Assembly (NCBI GenBank): GCA_030682135.1
Contig: JAUXQT010000030.1
Span: 18,406-82,405 of the forward strand
Direction of reading: 5' to 3'
Source of the DNA: Nitrospirota bacterium
Lineage (GTDB): Bacteria > Nitrospirota > Nitrospiria > Nitrospirales > Nitrospiraceae
Length of the DNA: 64,000 nt
Made by a program: the position numbers and the translations under genes. Under the pieces are notes generated by a model, which worked only from the letters and a program-made list of their open reading frames with translations, made no database searches and was not told the DNA's origin. Positions 1 through 7,687 of this stretch are shown here, piece after piece (position 1 is the first letter of the stretch; the number at the start of each line of letters is the position of its first letter).

Positions 1-430
1 TCATGAAACCTGACAGAGCCGGAGCCACCCCGCTCGTGCTGATCGCGACACGGAGATGACCGGACGCCACGACCGCCGGCATCGTCACCGTTGAGCATTC
101 CGGCTGATCGACCGACCACAAGAGGAACTTCTTCTCCCGCGCCTTCGCGAAGAGCGCACGCGAAAAATCGCGGTCCCCCCGCACCATATTCATCACGAGA
201 ATCGCACTTTCCAAATCGGTGTCGCGAAAATGGCGCCCACGATGAACCACCTTCGCCGACGCAGCCAAATCTTTGAGCGTGTCGTTGAGCGACGGTGCCA
301 CGACCGTCACCTTCGCCCCTGCTTCCAACAACCGTTGAGTTTTTTCCGCAGCCTCCTCGTCTCCCCCGAGCACAAGCACCGGGTAGCCCTTCACATCCAG
401 AGACAACGGAAAGCCAGAATTTGCTGCCAT
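1..430 (-). CDS. Precorrin-2 dehydrogenase/sirohydrochlorin ferrochelatase-type protein (siroheme synthase N-terminal domain), 3' part outside window
   Basis: Reading the minus strand from an ATG at 430 gives an open frame to the window edge, so only about 143 N-terminal residues are seen. It begins MAANSGFPLSLDVKGYPVLV and has a dinucleotide-binding Rossmann start (VLVLGGDEEAAEK), then a segment TMPAVVASGHLRVAISTSG matching the conserved second half of the CysG-N/Met8/SirC NAD-binding domain. Family role: NAD-dependent oxidation of precorrin-2 to sirohydrochlorin, and in some members iron insertion, in siroheme or heme d1/B12 branches in the cytoplasm. A GGAGG ribosome site lies about 5 bases upstream of the ATG. 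Whether a methyltransferase or ferrochelatase domain follows cannot be seen. Confidence 0.8.
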   Translation of the reverse strand, partial: MAANSGFPLSLDVKGYPVLVLGGDEEAAEKTQRLLEAGAKVTVVAPSLNDTLKDLAASAKVVHRGRHFRDTDLESAILVMNMVRGDRDFSRALFAKAREKKFLLWSVDQPECSTVTMPAVVASGHLRVAISTSGVAPALSGFM

Positions 431-570
431 GGTGGTTCCTCCCAATTCAATAGTGGGGCGTATCATACAACACCCTGTTTTGCAGCGTAAACCGTGCCTT
501 CCCCTTTTCTACCGGCCCCCGCTATAATGCGCCGGTTTGCCCCCTACACCTATGCAAAGGAACCGTACCC

Positions 571-1023
571 ATGGCCGCCTATACCGCACGCACACTTGGA
601 CTGGCCGGTAGCATTATCGGCCTCGCCGCGATCGCGGCCTGGCTGGGCCTGGCCCATAGCTGCGACCCGGCAACCGGCGAAGCCGTAGTGGCCGGTCGTG
701 TCATGATCGCGCCGGCCTTGGCCGATCAGGTCCGTCCAACAGATGTCCTCTTTGTCATGGCCAAACGGCCTGGCAGCCCTCGTCCCGTCGCAGCCACACG
801 AATCGAGCACCCGCAATTCCCCGTGGCATTTGAGCTCACCAATGCCGATGTGATGGTGCAAGGATCAGAATTACGCGGAATGCTGGATGTGATGGCTCGA
901 CTGGATCGTGACGGACAAGCAGGTCCGGCACAGCCGGGCGACATCGAAGGCCGCTACGCGAAAAACCCGACGTTACCGGGCGGACGGGATTTTGAGATTA
1001 TCTTAGATACGGTGAAACAGTGA
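571..1023 (+). CDS. Membrane-anchored or exported protein with a CcmI/CycH C-terminal Ig-like domain
   Basis: 150 residues. Residues 7-28 form one hydrophobic segment (signal or anchor) followed by HSCDPATGE. The rest resembles the C-terminal periplasmic domain of cytochrome c biogenesis protein CcmI/CycH: a GRVMIAPALADQV segment, DVLFVMAKRPGSPRPVAATR, a basic/hydrophobic strand region, then MARLDRDGQAGPAQPGDIEG. In CcmI this domain binds apocytochrome c, but it normally follows TPR repeats, which are absent here. The ATG has an AAAGGAA site upstream. Divergent from the siroheme gene. The domain match rests on motif order only; a role in cytochrome assembly is inference. Confidence 0.65.
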   Translation: MAAYTARTLGLAGSIIGLAAIAAWLGLAHSCDPATGEAVVAGRVMIAPALADQVRPTDVLFVMAKRPGSPRPVAATRIEHPQFPVAFELTNADVMVQGSELRGMLDVMARLDRDGQAGPAQPGDIEGRYAKNPTLPGGRDFEIILDTVKQ

Positions 1024-1028
1024 ATGGG

Positions 1029-1092
1029 GAGTCCTGAGTCCTGAGTGCGAAGATCGAGTCCCTCAGCACTCAGAACTTAACACTCAGCACTG
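1029..1092. repeat. Heptad tandem repeat array with two inverted arms (GAGTCCT / CAGCACT type)
   Basis: After the stop of the CcmI-like gene, units of seven bases such as GAGTCCT repeat, then the complementary form CAGCACT, CAGAACT, CAGCACT repeats. The two arms can pair as a hairpin between convergent genes, so a bidirectional terminator role is possible. Confidence 0.6.
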
Positions 1093-1095
1093 TAT

Positions 1096-1641
1096 TTACG
1101 TTTCGGCGGGGTCGGCGTCCAGCTCCATATTCCAATAGAGATAGTCGCGCCAGCTTTCCGGCGTATTCCGAATCCCGATGGTAATCGTCACAACCGGGTT
1201 CCAACGTGGTTTGACCGGCTTCTTCATCAGCCTCATGCCGGCTTCATCTGGCGTGCGACCGCTTTTTTTGTTATTACAGCGCCAGCAAGCCGTCACGATA
1301 TTTTCCCAGGTCTTTCTCCCACCCTTGGCGATGGGGACGACATGATCGAACGTCAGTTCCTCGGTCCGGAACTTGAACCGACAATATTGGCAGGCATAAC
1401 TATCGCGGGTAAAAATATTGATGCGGGAGAATTTCACGGCCCGGTGGACATCTTTGAGACGAACCAGCTTGAGAAGCCGCATGACGGAGGGAAGCTTGAA
1501 GGAGATCGATACCGCGTGCACCTCTCGATCGTAAACCTCAAGGACTTCGACTTTGCCCTGCCAGAGGAGCGCAATGGCTTTTTGCCAATGGACCACCCGC
1601 AGGGGCTCGTACGTCGCGTTGAGCAGGAGAGTCATTTCCAT
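1096..1641 (-). CDS. HNH endonuclease family protein
   Basis: 181 residues. The N-terminal half (LLNATYEPLRVVHWQKAIAL) is the leader typical of a widespread bacterial HNH family. The nuclease core sits around residues 80-135: a CQYC zinc knuckle, FDHVVPIAKGGR (the DH of the motif), WENIVTACWRCN with the Asn and the second Cys pair. Such proteins are predicted metal-dependent DNA nucleases; the cellular role of this family is unknown. The ATG at 1641 has GAGG about 10 bases upstream. Ends very close to the heptad repeat array that separates it from the convergent upstream gene. Confidence 0.85.
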   Translation of the reverse strand: MEMTLLLNATYEPLRVVHWQKAIALLWQGKVEVLEVYDREVHAVSISFKLPSVMRLLKLVRLKDVHRAVKFSRINIFTRDSYACQYCRFKFRTEELTFDHVVPIAKGGRKTWENIVTACWRCNNKKSGRTPDEAGMRLMKKPVKPRWNPVVTITIGIRNTPESWRDYLYWNMELDADPAET

Positions 1642-1810
1642 GCAGCAACCTCATTCCTAACCGGGGCTCCTTCTCTGAGAAGGCGCTGGTTTAGTCTTAA
1701 GACGCGTACCTTTGTCTATGCCATAAGCCTCAGTCGAAATCAAGTCATAGACGGGTCTCGGAAACAGGCTCGTCTCATTGGCCAAGTCTCCAACAAGAAA
1801 GATCAGCGCC

Positions 1811-2131
1811 ATGCCTGAATTTGTCACCGTTGCGAGAGTGGAGGAAATTCCTCCGGGAACCGGTCGGACCGTCGAAGTCCAAGGGGTCTGGATTGCGCTC
1901 TTCAATGTCGACGGATCCTTCTATGCCGTCGACAACACCTGCCCGCATGCGGGAGGGCCATTGGGAGAAGGACATCTGGAGGGCCACATCGTCGAATGTC
2001 CCTGGCATGGATGGAAGTTTGACGTACAGACTGGAGCAAGGCCCGAGAATCAGAACATTACCGTCGCCTGCTGCCATGTCCGAATCGAGGGGGATCACGT
2101 GCAGGTCGCGTTGCCTGAGCACTTTAAATAG
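1811..2131 (+). CDS. Rieske [2Fe-2S] ferredoxin-like protein
   Basis: 106 residues. The two cluster boxes are intact: CPHAGGPLGEG (Cys-X-His) and CPWHGWKFD (Cys-X-X-His), spaced as in soluble Rieske ferredoxins and NirD-type small subunits. Start chosen at ATG 1811, because the protein then begins at the usual MPEFVTVA position; an upstream TTG at 1778 would add 11 unlikely residues. It is an electron carrier in the cytoplasm; no partner oxygenase or reductase is next to it. Confidence 0.88.
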   Translation: MPEFVTVARVEEIPPGTGRTVEVQGVWIALFNVDGSFYAVDNTCPHAGGPLGEGHLEGHIVECPWHGWKFDVQTGARPENQNITVACCHVRIEGDHVQVALPEHFK

Positions 2132-2133
2132 AG

Positions 2134-2217
2134 CCTGTCTGGTTCATCTGGTCTCTCTCGTTTGTTTGCAGGATGAAACTAACCAAATAAACCAGATAGA
2201 CCAAACGAACAAGCCTG
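2134..2217. repeat. Nonad tandem repeat array (TCTGGTTCA type) with inverted arm
   Basis: Directly after the Rieske stop codon, 9-base units of the form NNNTCTGGT repeat, then an inverted arm with ACCAGATAGACCAAAC follows. The arms are complementary and could form a hairpin between the convergent Rieske and membrane protein genes. Related arrays lie near 22.2, 23.2 and 30.4 kb. Confidence 0.6.
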
Positions 2218-2231
2218 ACTGGCGGATTGTT

Positions 2232-2738
2232 TCAGTATCCTGGAGTGCCGAGAGGCATTGGAGGGGCCGGCAATCCTGCCGGTTCACTATCCGGTTCTTT
2301 GGGAGTCACTCCGTCGGCCGGAAGCGACGCGGCATTGACCTTCTTCACCGCAAGATTGGCATGCCAAATGAATTCACGCTCGAACCATTGACCCGTCACC
2401 CCTTGGTCTCGTAGCTGAACCCGTATCTCGTACATATCCCCTTCCACCAGCTTCACCCGCCACTCACCCAACCGGGCAACCCGATGCCGTTCGCTCATCG
2501 AACGCACGTGCTCGGTCATCGCCTGAAGAATCGTGGGATAACCCAGAGCCCGATGGGTTTGCACCAACGCGAGGGCCTCGGCAGCCCGAGGATCAGCCAT
2601 GGGATTGAGCGACGGAGGCTTCAGCCAGAGATAGTACAGCCCGCCCAATAGCAGTAGGGCCACCACCGTATAGTGAATCACCTTCACCATTGAAAACGAA
2701 GAAGAGGCAGCAGGAGAGGACGAATGGTTCTGCGACAT
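2232..2738 (-). CDS. Hypothetical single-pass membrane protein
   Basis: 168 residues, not recognised as a named family. After a Ser/Ala-rich start, one transmembrane segment (YTVVALLLLGGLYYLWL) spans roughly residues 22-40, followed by a polar domain with a helical region and a beta-rich region, ending in a Pro-rich tail. Topology suggests an N-terminal anchor with a periplasmic domain. ATG at 2738 is preferred to an upstream TTG at 2753, since AGGAAG sits about 4 bases before it. Confidence 0.6.
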   Translation of the reverse strand: MSQNHSSSPAASSSFSMVKVIHYTVVALLLLGGLYYLWLKPPSLNPMADPRAAEALALVQTHRALGYPTILQAMTEHVRSMSERHRVARLGEWRVKLVEGDMYEIRVQLRDQGVTGQWFEREFIWHANLAVKKVNAASLPADGVTPKEPDSEPAGLPAPPMPLGTPGY

Positions 2739-2940
2739 GGACTTCCTGTACAAGGGGTTCGATGAGAGGTCAAAAACTGCATAGCCTCGCGTAGCATCTT
2801 AGGAAGTGCAGCAACGCGAAGTCAATCGAACCGCCGCCAGTCCGCACGCCGGCCCCGCATGCGGCTTGTGCGCGTGAAAGAGGTTATGTTACAAATATCG
2901 GTCTAGTCGACACCTTTGTATCCTGAGGCGGTAAATACCC

Positions 2941-3387
2941 ATGAAATTCTTTCTCTACGGGGACCATCTCAACCCCACGCAGCTGAAACGTCGCGCGCCG
3001 GAGCATCAGTTCTTGATGCTCGCCACCATCCCAGAACATACCATCAAGTTTTGCCGATGGTCCTCGCAATGGCGATGCGGCCTGGCCAGCGTGGCCCCCT
3101 CGCCGGGAGAACAGGTCTGGGGAGCGGTCTTCGAAGTGACAGACGAAGATCTCAAGCTGATGGACCTCTTCGAAGAGGATGTGCCCCCAAGCGCATTTCG
3201 CCAGGTCCAAGTGACCGTGCTGACCGAAGCCGGGGAGAAAATGCTTGTCACCACCTATGCGGCCACCCCGATCGGCAAGTTCAAACCCAAGGCGCATTAT
3301 CTCGATTGGGTCATGAAGGGCCTCAAGCATTGGAAGTTGCCGGAAGAGGCCATCGATATGTGGAAGTCGTTCGCACCAGCGCCGTAA
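2941..3387 (+). CDS. Gamma-glutamylcyclotransferase-fold (AIG2-like) family protein
   Basis: 148 residues. It starts with the family's YG-x-x-L pattern (FLYGDHLNPTQL), followed by beta strands with SPGEQVWGAVFEVTDEDLKLMD, the hallmark 'GxxxxVxxxxLxxLD' stretch of the cyclotransferase fold. The usual catalytic Glu region appears as LFEEDVPP. Family members cleave gamma-glutamyl amines or peptides, but substrate cannot be told here. Divergent from the membrane protein gene upstream. Confidence 0.7.
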   Translation: MKFFLYGDHLNPTQLKRRAPEHQFLMLATIPEHTIKFCRWSSQWRCGLASVAPSPGEQVWGAVFEVTDEDLKLMDLFEEDVPPSAFRQVQVTVLTEAGEKMLVTTYAATPIGKFKPKAHYLDWVMKGLKHWKLPEEAIDMWKSFAPAP

Positions 3388-3394
3388 ACCAAGA

Positions 3395-3486
3395 GCCTAT
3401 GGCCGATAGCAGGGCCGGAAAATGCACTGATAGCGCAGACTCAGATCCGATCTCATACGATACGCTATCAGCTATAAGCCATTCGC
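3395..3486. repeat. Heptad repeat array (CTATCAGC / GCTATAAGC type)
   Basis: Between two co-directional genes. Degenerate seven-base units such as GATAGCA, GATAGCG and TATCAGC, TATAAGC occur as opposite arms. Same family as the array at 3842-3916. Confidence 0.5.
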
Positions 3487-3506
3487 TCTTTTAACCAGGA
3501 GAATCC

Positions 3507-3833
3507 ATGCCAAAGCCAAAGTATCACATCGTCGTCTGCACCAACTCCCGTCCTCCGGGACACCCGAAGCCATCCTGCGGAAGCGCCGGTTCCGCCTCCC
3601 TCCTCATGGCCTTCAACATGGGCCTCATGCAGAAGGGTGTGACACCGGGCGACGTCATCGTCAGCGGCTCCTCCTGCCTCGGCCCCTGCGAGCAGGGACC
3701 CACTGTCGTCGTCTATCCGGACGCCACCTGGTACTCCAAGGTGACGGAAGCAGACGTGGCCACCATCATCGATGAACATATCAAGGGCGGAAAGCCTGTC
3801 GCCAAACTGAACCCTGATTCAGTCTGGAAATAG
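3507..3833 (+). CDS. Thioredoxin-like [2Fe-2S] ferredoxin
   Basis: 108 residues. Matches the (2Fe-2S) ferredoxin family with a thioredoxin fold: first cysteines at 11 and 24 (CTNSRPPGHPKPSCG), second pair in SSCLGPCEQGPTVVVYP. This C-x12-C ... C-x3-C layout coordinates the cluster. It is a small soluble electron carrier. AGGAG lies before the ATG. Flanked on both sides by heptad repeat arrays, which may insulate it as a single transcription unit. Confidence 0.9.
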   Translation: MPKPKYHIVVCTNSRPPGHPKPSCGSAGSASLLMAFNMGLMQKGVTPGDVIVSGSSCLGPCEQGPTVVVYPDATWYSKVTEADVATIIDEHIKGGKPVAKLNPDSVWK

Positions 3834-3841
3834 GAATAGCA

Positions 3842-3916
3842 TTCAGCCGTCAGCTTTCAGTTATCAGCATGGCGCGAAAAGCTAACTGCTGATGGCTGAC
3901 CGCTGATAGCTTTTTC
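3842..3916. repeat. Heptad repeat hairpin with T tract (possible terminator)
   Basis: Four seven-base units CAGCCGT, CAGCTTT, CAGTTAT, CAGCATG are followed after a GCGCGAAAA loop by the complementary series TGCTGAT, GGCTGAC, CGCTGAT and then TAGCTTTTTC. This can form a long imperfect stem ending in T residues, consistent with a terminator for the ferredoxin gene. Confidence 0.6.
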
Positions 3917-3925
3917 ATCTAAATC

Positions 3926-4459
3926 ATGAGTACTGCTGCCACACACCACGAACACAAATCCCATGCACCCAAGTCCATTGGGTGCATGGTGATTACCTGC
4001 AGCGACACGCGGACTCCCGACACCGATACCAGCGGGCAAGCCATCCACAAACTGCTCAGACAGTTCGGCCATGAGGTTGTCTCGTACCATTTGGTCAAGG
4101 ATGAACCGGCCCAGATCAAAAGCCGGATTGAGGAAGGCCTGACGAACGATGCAGTGCAAGCCATCATCATCAATGGCGGCACCGGCATCTCGAAGCGGGA
4201 TTCAACCTTTGAAGCGGTCGACGCGATGTTGGAGAAACGGCTGGTGGGATTCGGCGAGATCTTCCGCTACCTGACCTACATGGACATCGGCTCACCGGCC
4301 ATCATGAGCCGCGCCGCCGCCGGCATCATCAAAGGCCGTATCTTGTTTTCCACCCCCGGCTCCGAAAACGCCGTTCGCCTGGCGATGGAAAAACTCATCC
4401 TCCCCGAACTCGGCCACCTCGTCAAAGAACTTACCAAGCAGAACAGTACTGAGTCCTGA
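3926..4459 (+). CDS. moaB: Molybdopterin adenylyltransferase-type protein MoaB
   Basis: 177 residues, about the normal MoaB/Mog length. Diagnostic parts: VITCSDTRTPDTDTSGQ near the N terminus, IINGGTGISKRDSTFEAV (the GGTG substrate loop and Ser/Arg-Asp site), and GSPAIMSRAAAG ... STPGSENAVRLA. MoaB/Mog activates molybdopterin with ATP before Mo or W insertion; cytoplasmic. No other Mo-cofactor gene lies in the window. The N terminus is His-rich (THHEHKSH). Confidence 0.92.
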   Translation: MSTAATHHEHKSHAPKSIGCMVITCSDTRTPDTDTSGQAIHKLLRQFGHEVVSYHLVKDEPAQIKSRIEEGLTNDAVQAIIINGGTGISKRDSTFEAVDAMLEKRLVGFGEIFRYLTYMDIGSPAIMSRAAAGIIKGRILFSTPGSENAVRLAMEKLILPELGHLVKELTKQNSTES

Positions 4460-4516
4460 GATTTGAGTGCTGAGGAGGATTGCCCTACTCAGAACTCAGC
4501 ACTCAGGACCCAGCAC
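4448..4516. repeat. Heptad repeat hairpin (TGAGTCC / CTCAGCA type)
   Basis: Begins within the last codons of moaB. Units TGAGTCC, TGAGATT, TGAGTGC, TGAGGAG are followed by CTCAGAA, CTCAGCA, CTCAGGA, CCCAGCA, giving two complementary arms. Lies between convergent moaB and the CBS gene and may terminate both. Confidence 0.6.
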
Positions 4517-4522
4517 TTCCCA

Positions 4523-4957
4523 CTAGTCTTGCGAAATCTTCGGTTCAGAATATGACGCCTCCGGCTTAATACTCGATTGGGCATACCGCTTATAAAACAT
4601 CATCACATCCCGCACAGAAACCACCCCGACAATTTCGCCGGATTTGGTGACGGCAAGATGGCGTACGCCCAAGTCACCCATCATATCCTGCGCCTCATCC
4701 ACCGACTGCGCCCCCTCAATCGTGCAAATGGGACTCGTCATGATCTTCTCGACGGTCATTTTGCCAAGCGGCTTACTGGTCGATACCGCCCGTCTGACAA
4801 TATCCGTATCGGTGACGATTCCGACCAACTTCTTCCCCTTCTTCACAAACAAAGATCCCACCCGCGCCGCCTTCATTTTTTTGGCCGCGCTCACAATCGA
4901 CACACTGGGCCCGACAGTCTTGGGCTGTTTGCTCATGATCTTGGATACGGTAGACAT
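4523..4957 (-). CDS. Two-CBS-domain protein
   Basis: 144 residues made of two CBS motifs: residues about 5-60 (KTVGPSVSIVSAAKKM ... LVGIVTDTDIVRRAV) and 68-125 (SICT... AQDMMGDLGVRHLAV ... IVGVVSVRDVMMFY). CBS pairs bind adenine nucleotides and regulate partner proteins; stand-alone ones have no assigned target. A strong GAGGGGGGA site precedes ATG 4957. A second stand-alone CBS protein occurs at 29897. Confidence 0.88.
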   Translation of the reverse strand: MSTVSKIMSKQPKTVGPSVSIVSAAKKMKAARVGSLFVKKGKKLVGIVTDTDIVRRAVSTSKPLGKMTVEKIMTSPICTIEGAQSVDEAQDMMGDLGVRHLAVTKSGEIVGVVSVRDVMMFYKRYAQSSIKPEASYSEPKISQD

Positions 4958-5198
4958 GCTTCCCCCCTCTCGTTGATGGTGTCGAGTGAAAAAAACGCCG
5001 GCGCTCGTTCTCCCAATATGATAGCTAAACTATTATACTCGCATACGTGGGGAGGATGGCTGCAAAAGAGCGCCTGGGTCAGGCCAAACAAAAAGGTGTG
5101 ACTGAGGAATCGTGGATCGCTCAGGGGATCAATCGCAAGACCGCAGGAAACGCGGCAACTGAGAGCAGGAACCATTCAAACGCTCAGAAACTACGTCT
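4958..5198. other. Intergenic region without a recognisable gene
   Basis: Contains the upstream region of the CBS gene. No conserved coding signal was seen. It runs into a 120-bp palindromic repeat element. Confidence 0.4.
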
Positions 5199-5318
5199 GT
5201 TCAAAATGCCCTTCCAGCAAGGCCGCAGCCGAGTCAAAACCGGAGGCGTACCCTCAGGGGTACGTCGCAGGGAGACATGCGACTGAGAACGAAGTTGGGG
5301 ACCGTTTTCAGCATCCTT
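5199..5318. repeat. Palindromic intergenic element, about 120 bp (copy 1)
   Basis: Starts TTCAAAATGCCCTTCCAGC and ends in the complementary CGTTTTCAGCATCC. The core contains GGCGTACCCTCAGGGGTACG. It abuts the stop codon of the zinc-type dehydrogenase gene. Seven further copies are listed. Confidence 0.75.
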
Positions 5319-6345
5319 ACACCGTCAACAAAATCTTCCCGAAGAACTTGCGGCTGAGCATCTGCTCCTGAGCCGCCCGCGCCTCTTTGAGTGGATAGGT
5401 GCGGTCGATCACGGAGATCACACGTTTTTGCCCCATCAGCTCAGCCGCCTTCACCAGTTCAGCCCGCGTGCCCATGTAGGAGCCCTTGATGGTGTACTGT
5501 CGGGAATAGATGTACCGGAGATCTAATTTCACCTCCGCGCCAGTCGTCGCGCCGCAGGTAATCAAACGCCCGCCCTTCGCGAGGGACTGCAGACAGGTGT
5601 CCCATACCTCCGGACCGATATGCTCAAAGACCACATCGACGCCATGGCCTTCGGTCAGCAGCTTCACACGGTCTGCGACATTCTCCTTCGCATGGTTGAT
5701 CACGGCATCGGCCCCCAGAATGACCGCCTTGGGAATCTTGTCATCCGATCCGACCGTCGTGATCACACGCGCGCCGGCGAGCTTCGCCATTTGAATGGCC
5801 ATGGTCCCCACCCCGCTCCCTCCCCCCATGATCAAGACCGTCTCACCATGTTGAAGGCCCGCCTGAGCAAACAACATGTGCGACGCGGTCACAGAGACGA
5901 GCGGAAAGGCCGCCGCCTGCTCGAACGAGAGGTTCTCCGGAATCGGCATCACATTGCGGAACGGCACCTTCACATACTCGGCATAGCCCCCATGCATCAT
6001 CGCCCCGAGCAGGCTGTAGGACTTGCAGAAGTTATCGCGCCCTGCCAGACATTGTTCGCATTTCCAGCAACTGATTCCCGGAGAAACAAACACCCGTTGC
6101 CCGACCGTCACGTGATCGGCTTGCGCCCCCACTTGTTCCACAATCCCAGCCACATCCGACCCTGACACATGCGGCATCGGCATGGGATAAGCCGGATTCC
6201 CCTGGCGAATCCAAATATCCAGATGGTTCAAGGCACAGACTTTCACCCGGACCAGCACCTCATCAGGGCCGATCGTCGGCATCGGCAGATCTTCATACGA
6301 GAGTTTGTCCGGTCCACCATGCGCCCGAAACAATACGGCTTTCAT
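5317..6345 (-). CDS. Zinc-binding medium-chain dehydrogenase/quinone oxidoreductase-like
   Basis: 342 residues, the normal length of medium-chain dehydrogenases. N-terminal GroES-like part has GSDVAGIVEQVG and the structural zinc loop CWKCEQCLAGRDNFC (Cys spacing 2-2-7). The cofactor domain has MGGGSGVGTMAIQMAKLAGA, a GXGXXG-type NAD(P) site. It likely reduces or oxidises an alcohol, aldehyde or quinone in the cytoplasm; the substrate is not predictable. Single gene ending in a palindromic element. Confidence 0.85.
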   Translation of the reverse strand: MKAVLFRAHGGPDKLSYEDLPMPTIGPDEVLVRVKVCALNHLDIWIRQGNPAYPMPMPHVSGSDVAGIVEQVGAQADHVTVGQRVFVSPGISCWKCEQCLAGRDNFCKSYSLLGAMMHGGYAEYVKVPFRNVMPIPENLSFEQAAAFPLVSVTASHMLFAQAGLQHGETVLIMGGGSGVGTMAIQMAKLAGARVITTVGSDDKIPKAVILGADAVINHAKENVADRVKLLTEGHGVDVVFEHIGPEVWDTCLQSLAKGGRLITCGATTGAEVKLDLRYIYSRQYTIKGSYMGTRAELVKAAELMGQKRVISVIDRTYPLKEARAAQEQMLSRKFFGKILLTV

Positions 6346-6457
6346 AATCAGCTCCTTGCTAGACCACAGCGTCCATCATAGAACCAGATCGGAGGAAACA
6401 GGCAGAAGCTTGAGGGAGAGGAAGTGGAGCCACTATCCACACAATCCAACAAACAAG

Positions 6458-6576
6458 GTTTTGAAACGGCGGGTGGCAGCGAGGTGGGAGCCCAACCGCC
6501 CGCAGCGGGGGCCCTACACCGGGCGGGGTGCGAGGACGGTTGGGCTCCTCGCTGACAGGACCCGCCGTTTCAAAAC
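6458..6576. repeat. Large inverted repeat, about 119 bp
   Basis: The ends are reverse complements (GTTTTGAAACGGCGGGT and ACCCGCCGTTTCAAAAC), with further paired blocks inward (GGAGCCCAACCG with CGGTTGGGCTCC). It overlaps the last codons and stop of the PhzF gene, so it may be its transcript end. Sequence differs from the other palindromic family. Confidence 0.75.
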
Positions 6577-7499
6577 TTCAACACCCCTTCGACGACCATG
6601 ACACATTGCCCGCCCACCTTGACAGTTTGGATGACCTCGTGTTCTGACTCGACCTGCACGAAGATTTGCGAGGGGCGTTCGATTTCATAGCCCTGTTCCA
6701 CCACAATTTCAGTCGTCGGAGTCACCTCCACCACCCGATTCTGCACCAGGTAGGCACCCAAGGCGCCACTTGCGCTGCCGGTCGCAGGATCTTCCAGAAT
6801 GCCGATCGACGGAGCAAACATCCGCGCATGGACCGTCGCAGTGGGTTCCACGGTCACGGTCGTAAAAACCATGATGCCATTGGCGCCGAAGCGCCGGCAG
6901 ACATCCGTAATGGCCGAGGCATCGGGACGGATCGACCGCACCGCCGTCAGCGTGCGGACCGGGACAATCATCACGGGCAACCCAGTGGACACCACCTCGA
7001 TCGGCCACTTCATATCGGCAATCACATGTTTGGCCAGGCCCAGAGCACTGGCAACCTTATAGAGATCCTCCGCCTCCTCCACGGGGCCCAGAAACTCCGG
7101 CTTCGGCTGCGTCATCACGACCCGCTCCACCAGACCATCTTCCGCATGGAGTTCGACGGAAAAAAGGCCGATATTGCATTCCTGCATCACCCGCGTCATC
7201 GACTCTTTGACTGGGACGATGCCCAATTCTGCCAGGATGAAGAAGGTCCCCAGCACCGGATGACCGGCGAAGGGAATCTCCTGGGTGGGTGTAAAGATGC
7301 GGAGCTTGACCACAGCCGCCTGGTCCGTCGGTGGAAAGACGAAGACCGTTTCGGAGAGATTCATCTCGCGGGCGATCTGCTGCAACTCGTCGTCTGTCAG
7401 GCCCCCGGCATCGGGAAATACGGCGACGGGATTACCACCGAACGGCTCCCCCGAAAACACGTCTGCTTGATAAAATTTGAGTGCCCGTCGGTCTGGCAT
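6570..7499 (-). CDS. PhzF family isomerase/epimerase
   Basis: 309 residues, full family length. Conserved parts: [16 protein letters not shown] at the N terminus, [12 protein letters not shown] carrying the catalytic Glu, FAGHPVLGT, and [15 protein letters not shown] in the second half. The fold is a tandem diaminopimelate-epimerase-like repeat. PhzF acts in phenazine synthesis, but most genomic members have unknown substrates, and no phenazine genes are nearby. GAGG-type ribosome site upstream of ATG 7499 (AGGAGG). Confidence 0.92.
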   Translation of the reverse strand: MPDRRALKFYQADVFSGEPFGGNPVAVFPDAGGLTDDELQQIAREMNLSETVFVFPPTDQAAVVKLRIFTPTQEIPFAGHPVLGTFFILAELGIVPVKESMTRVMQECNIGLFSVELHAEDGLVERVVMTQPKPEFLGPVEEAEDLYKVASALGLAKHVIADMKWPIEVVSTGLPVMIVPVRTLTAVRSIRPDASAITDVCRRFGANGIMVFTTVTVEPTATVHARMFAPSIGILEDPATGSASGALGAYLVQNRVVEVTPTTEIVVEQGYEIERPSQIFVQVESEHEVIQTVKVGGQCVMVVEGVLKF

Positions 7500-7560
7500 A
7501 AGGACCTCCTATCAAGGGACTTCTATAGTCTCCATGTACGGCACACCGGAATAGGCTTCG

Positions 7561-7687
7561 CAGGATGCTCAAAAAAGCCGTTCAGCAAGGCCGCAGCCGA
7601 CGAAGGCACCGGAAGCGTAGCCTTGGGCTACGTTGAGGATGCATTCGCGGCGAGAACGAAGCTGGCGGCCTTTTTCAGCATCCTGCT
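7561..7687. repeat. Palindromic intergenic element (copy 2)
   Basis: Runs from CAGGATGCTCAAAAAAGCC to GCCTTTTTCAGCATCCTG, with AGCGTAGCCTTGGGCTACG in the core. Lies between the PhzF start and the stop of the downstream radical SAM gene, touching that stop codon. Confidence 0.8.

Noticed and set aside
3842..3916. Short tandem arrays as CRISPR repeats
   Set aside because: The units are 7 or 9 bases, degenerate and have no spacers; no cas gene is in the window.
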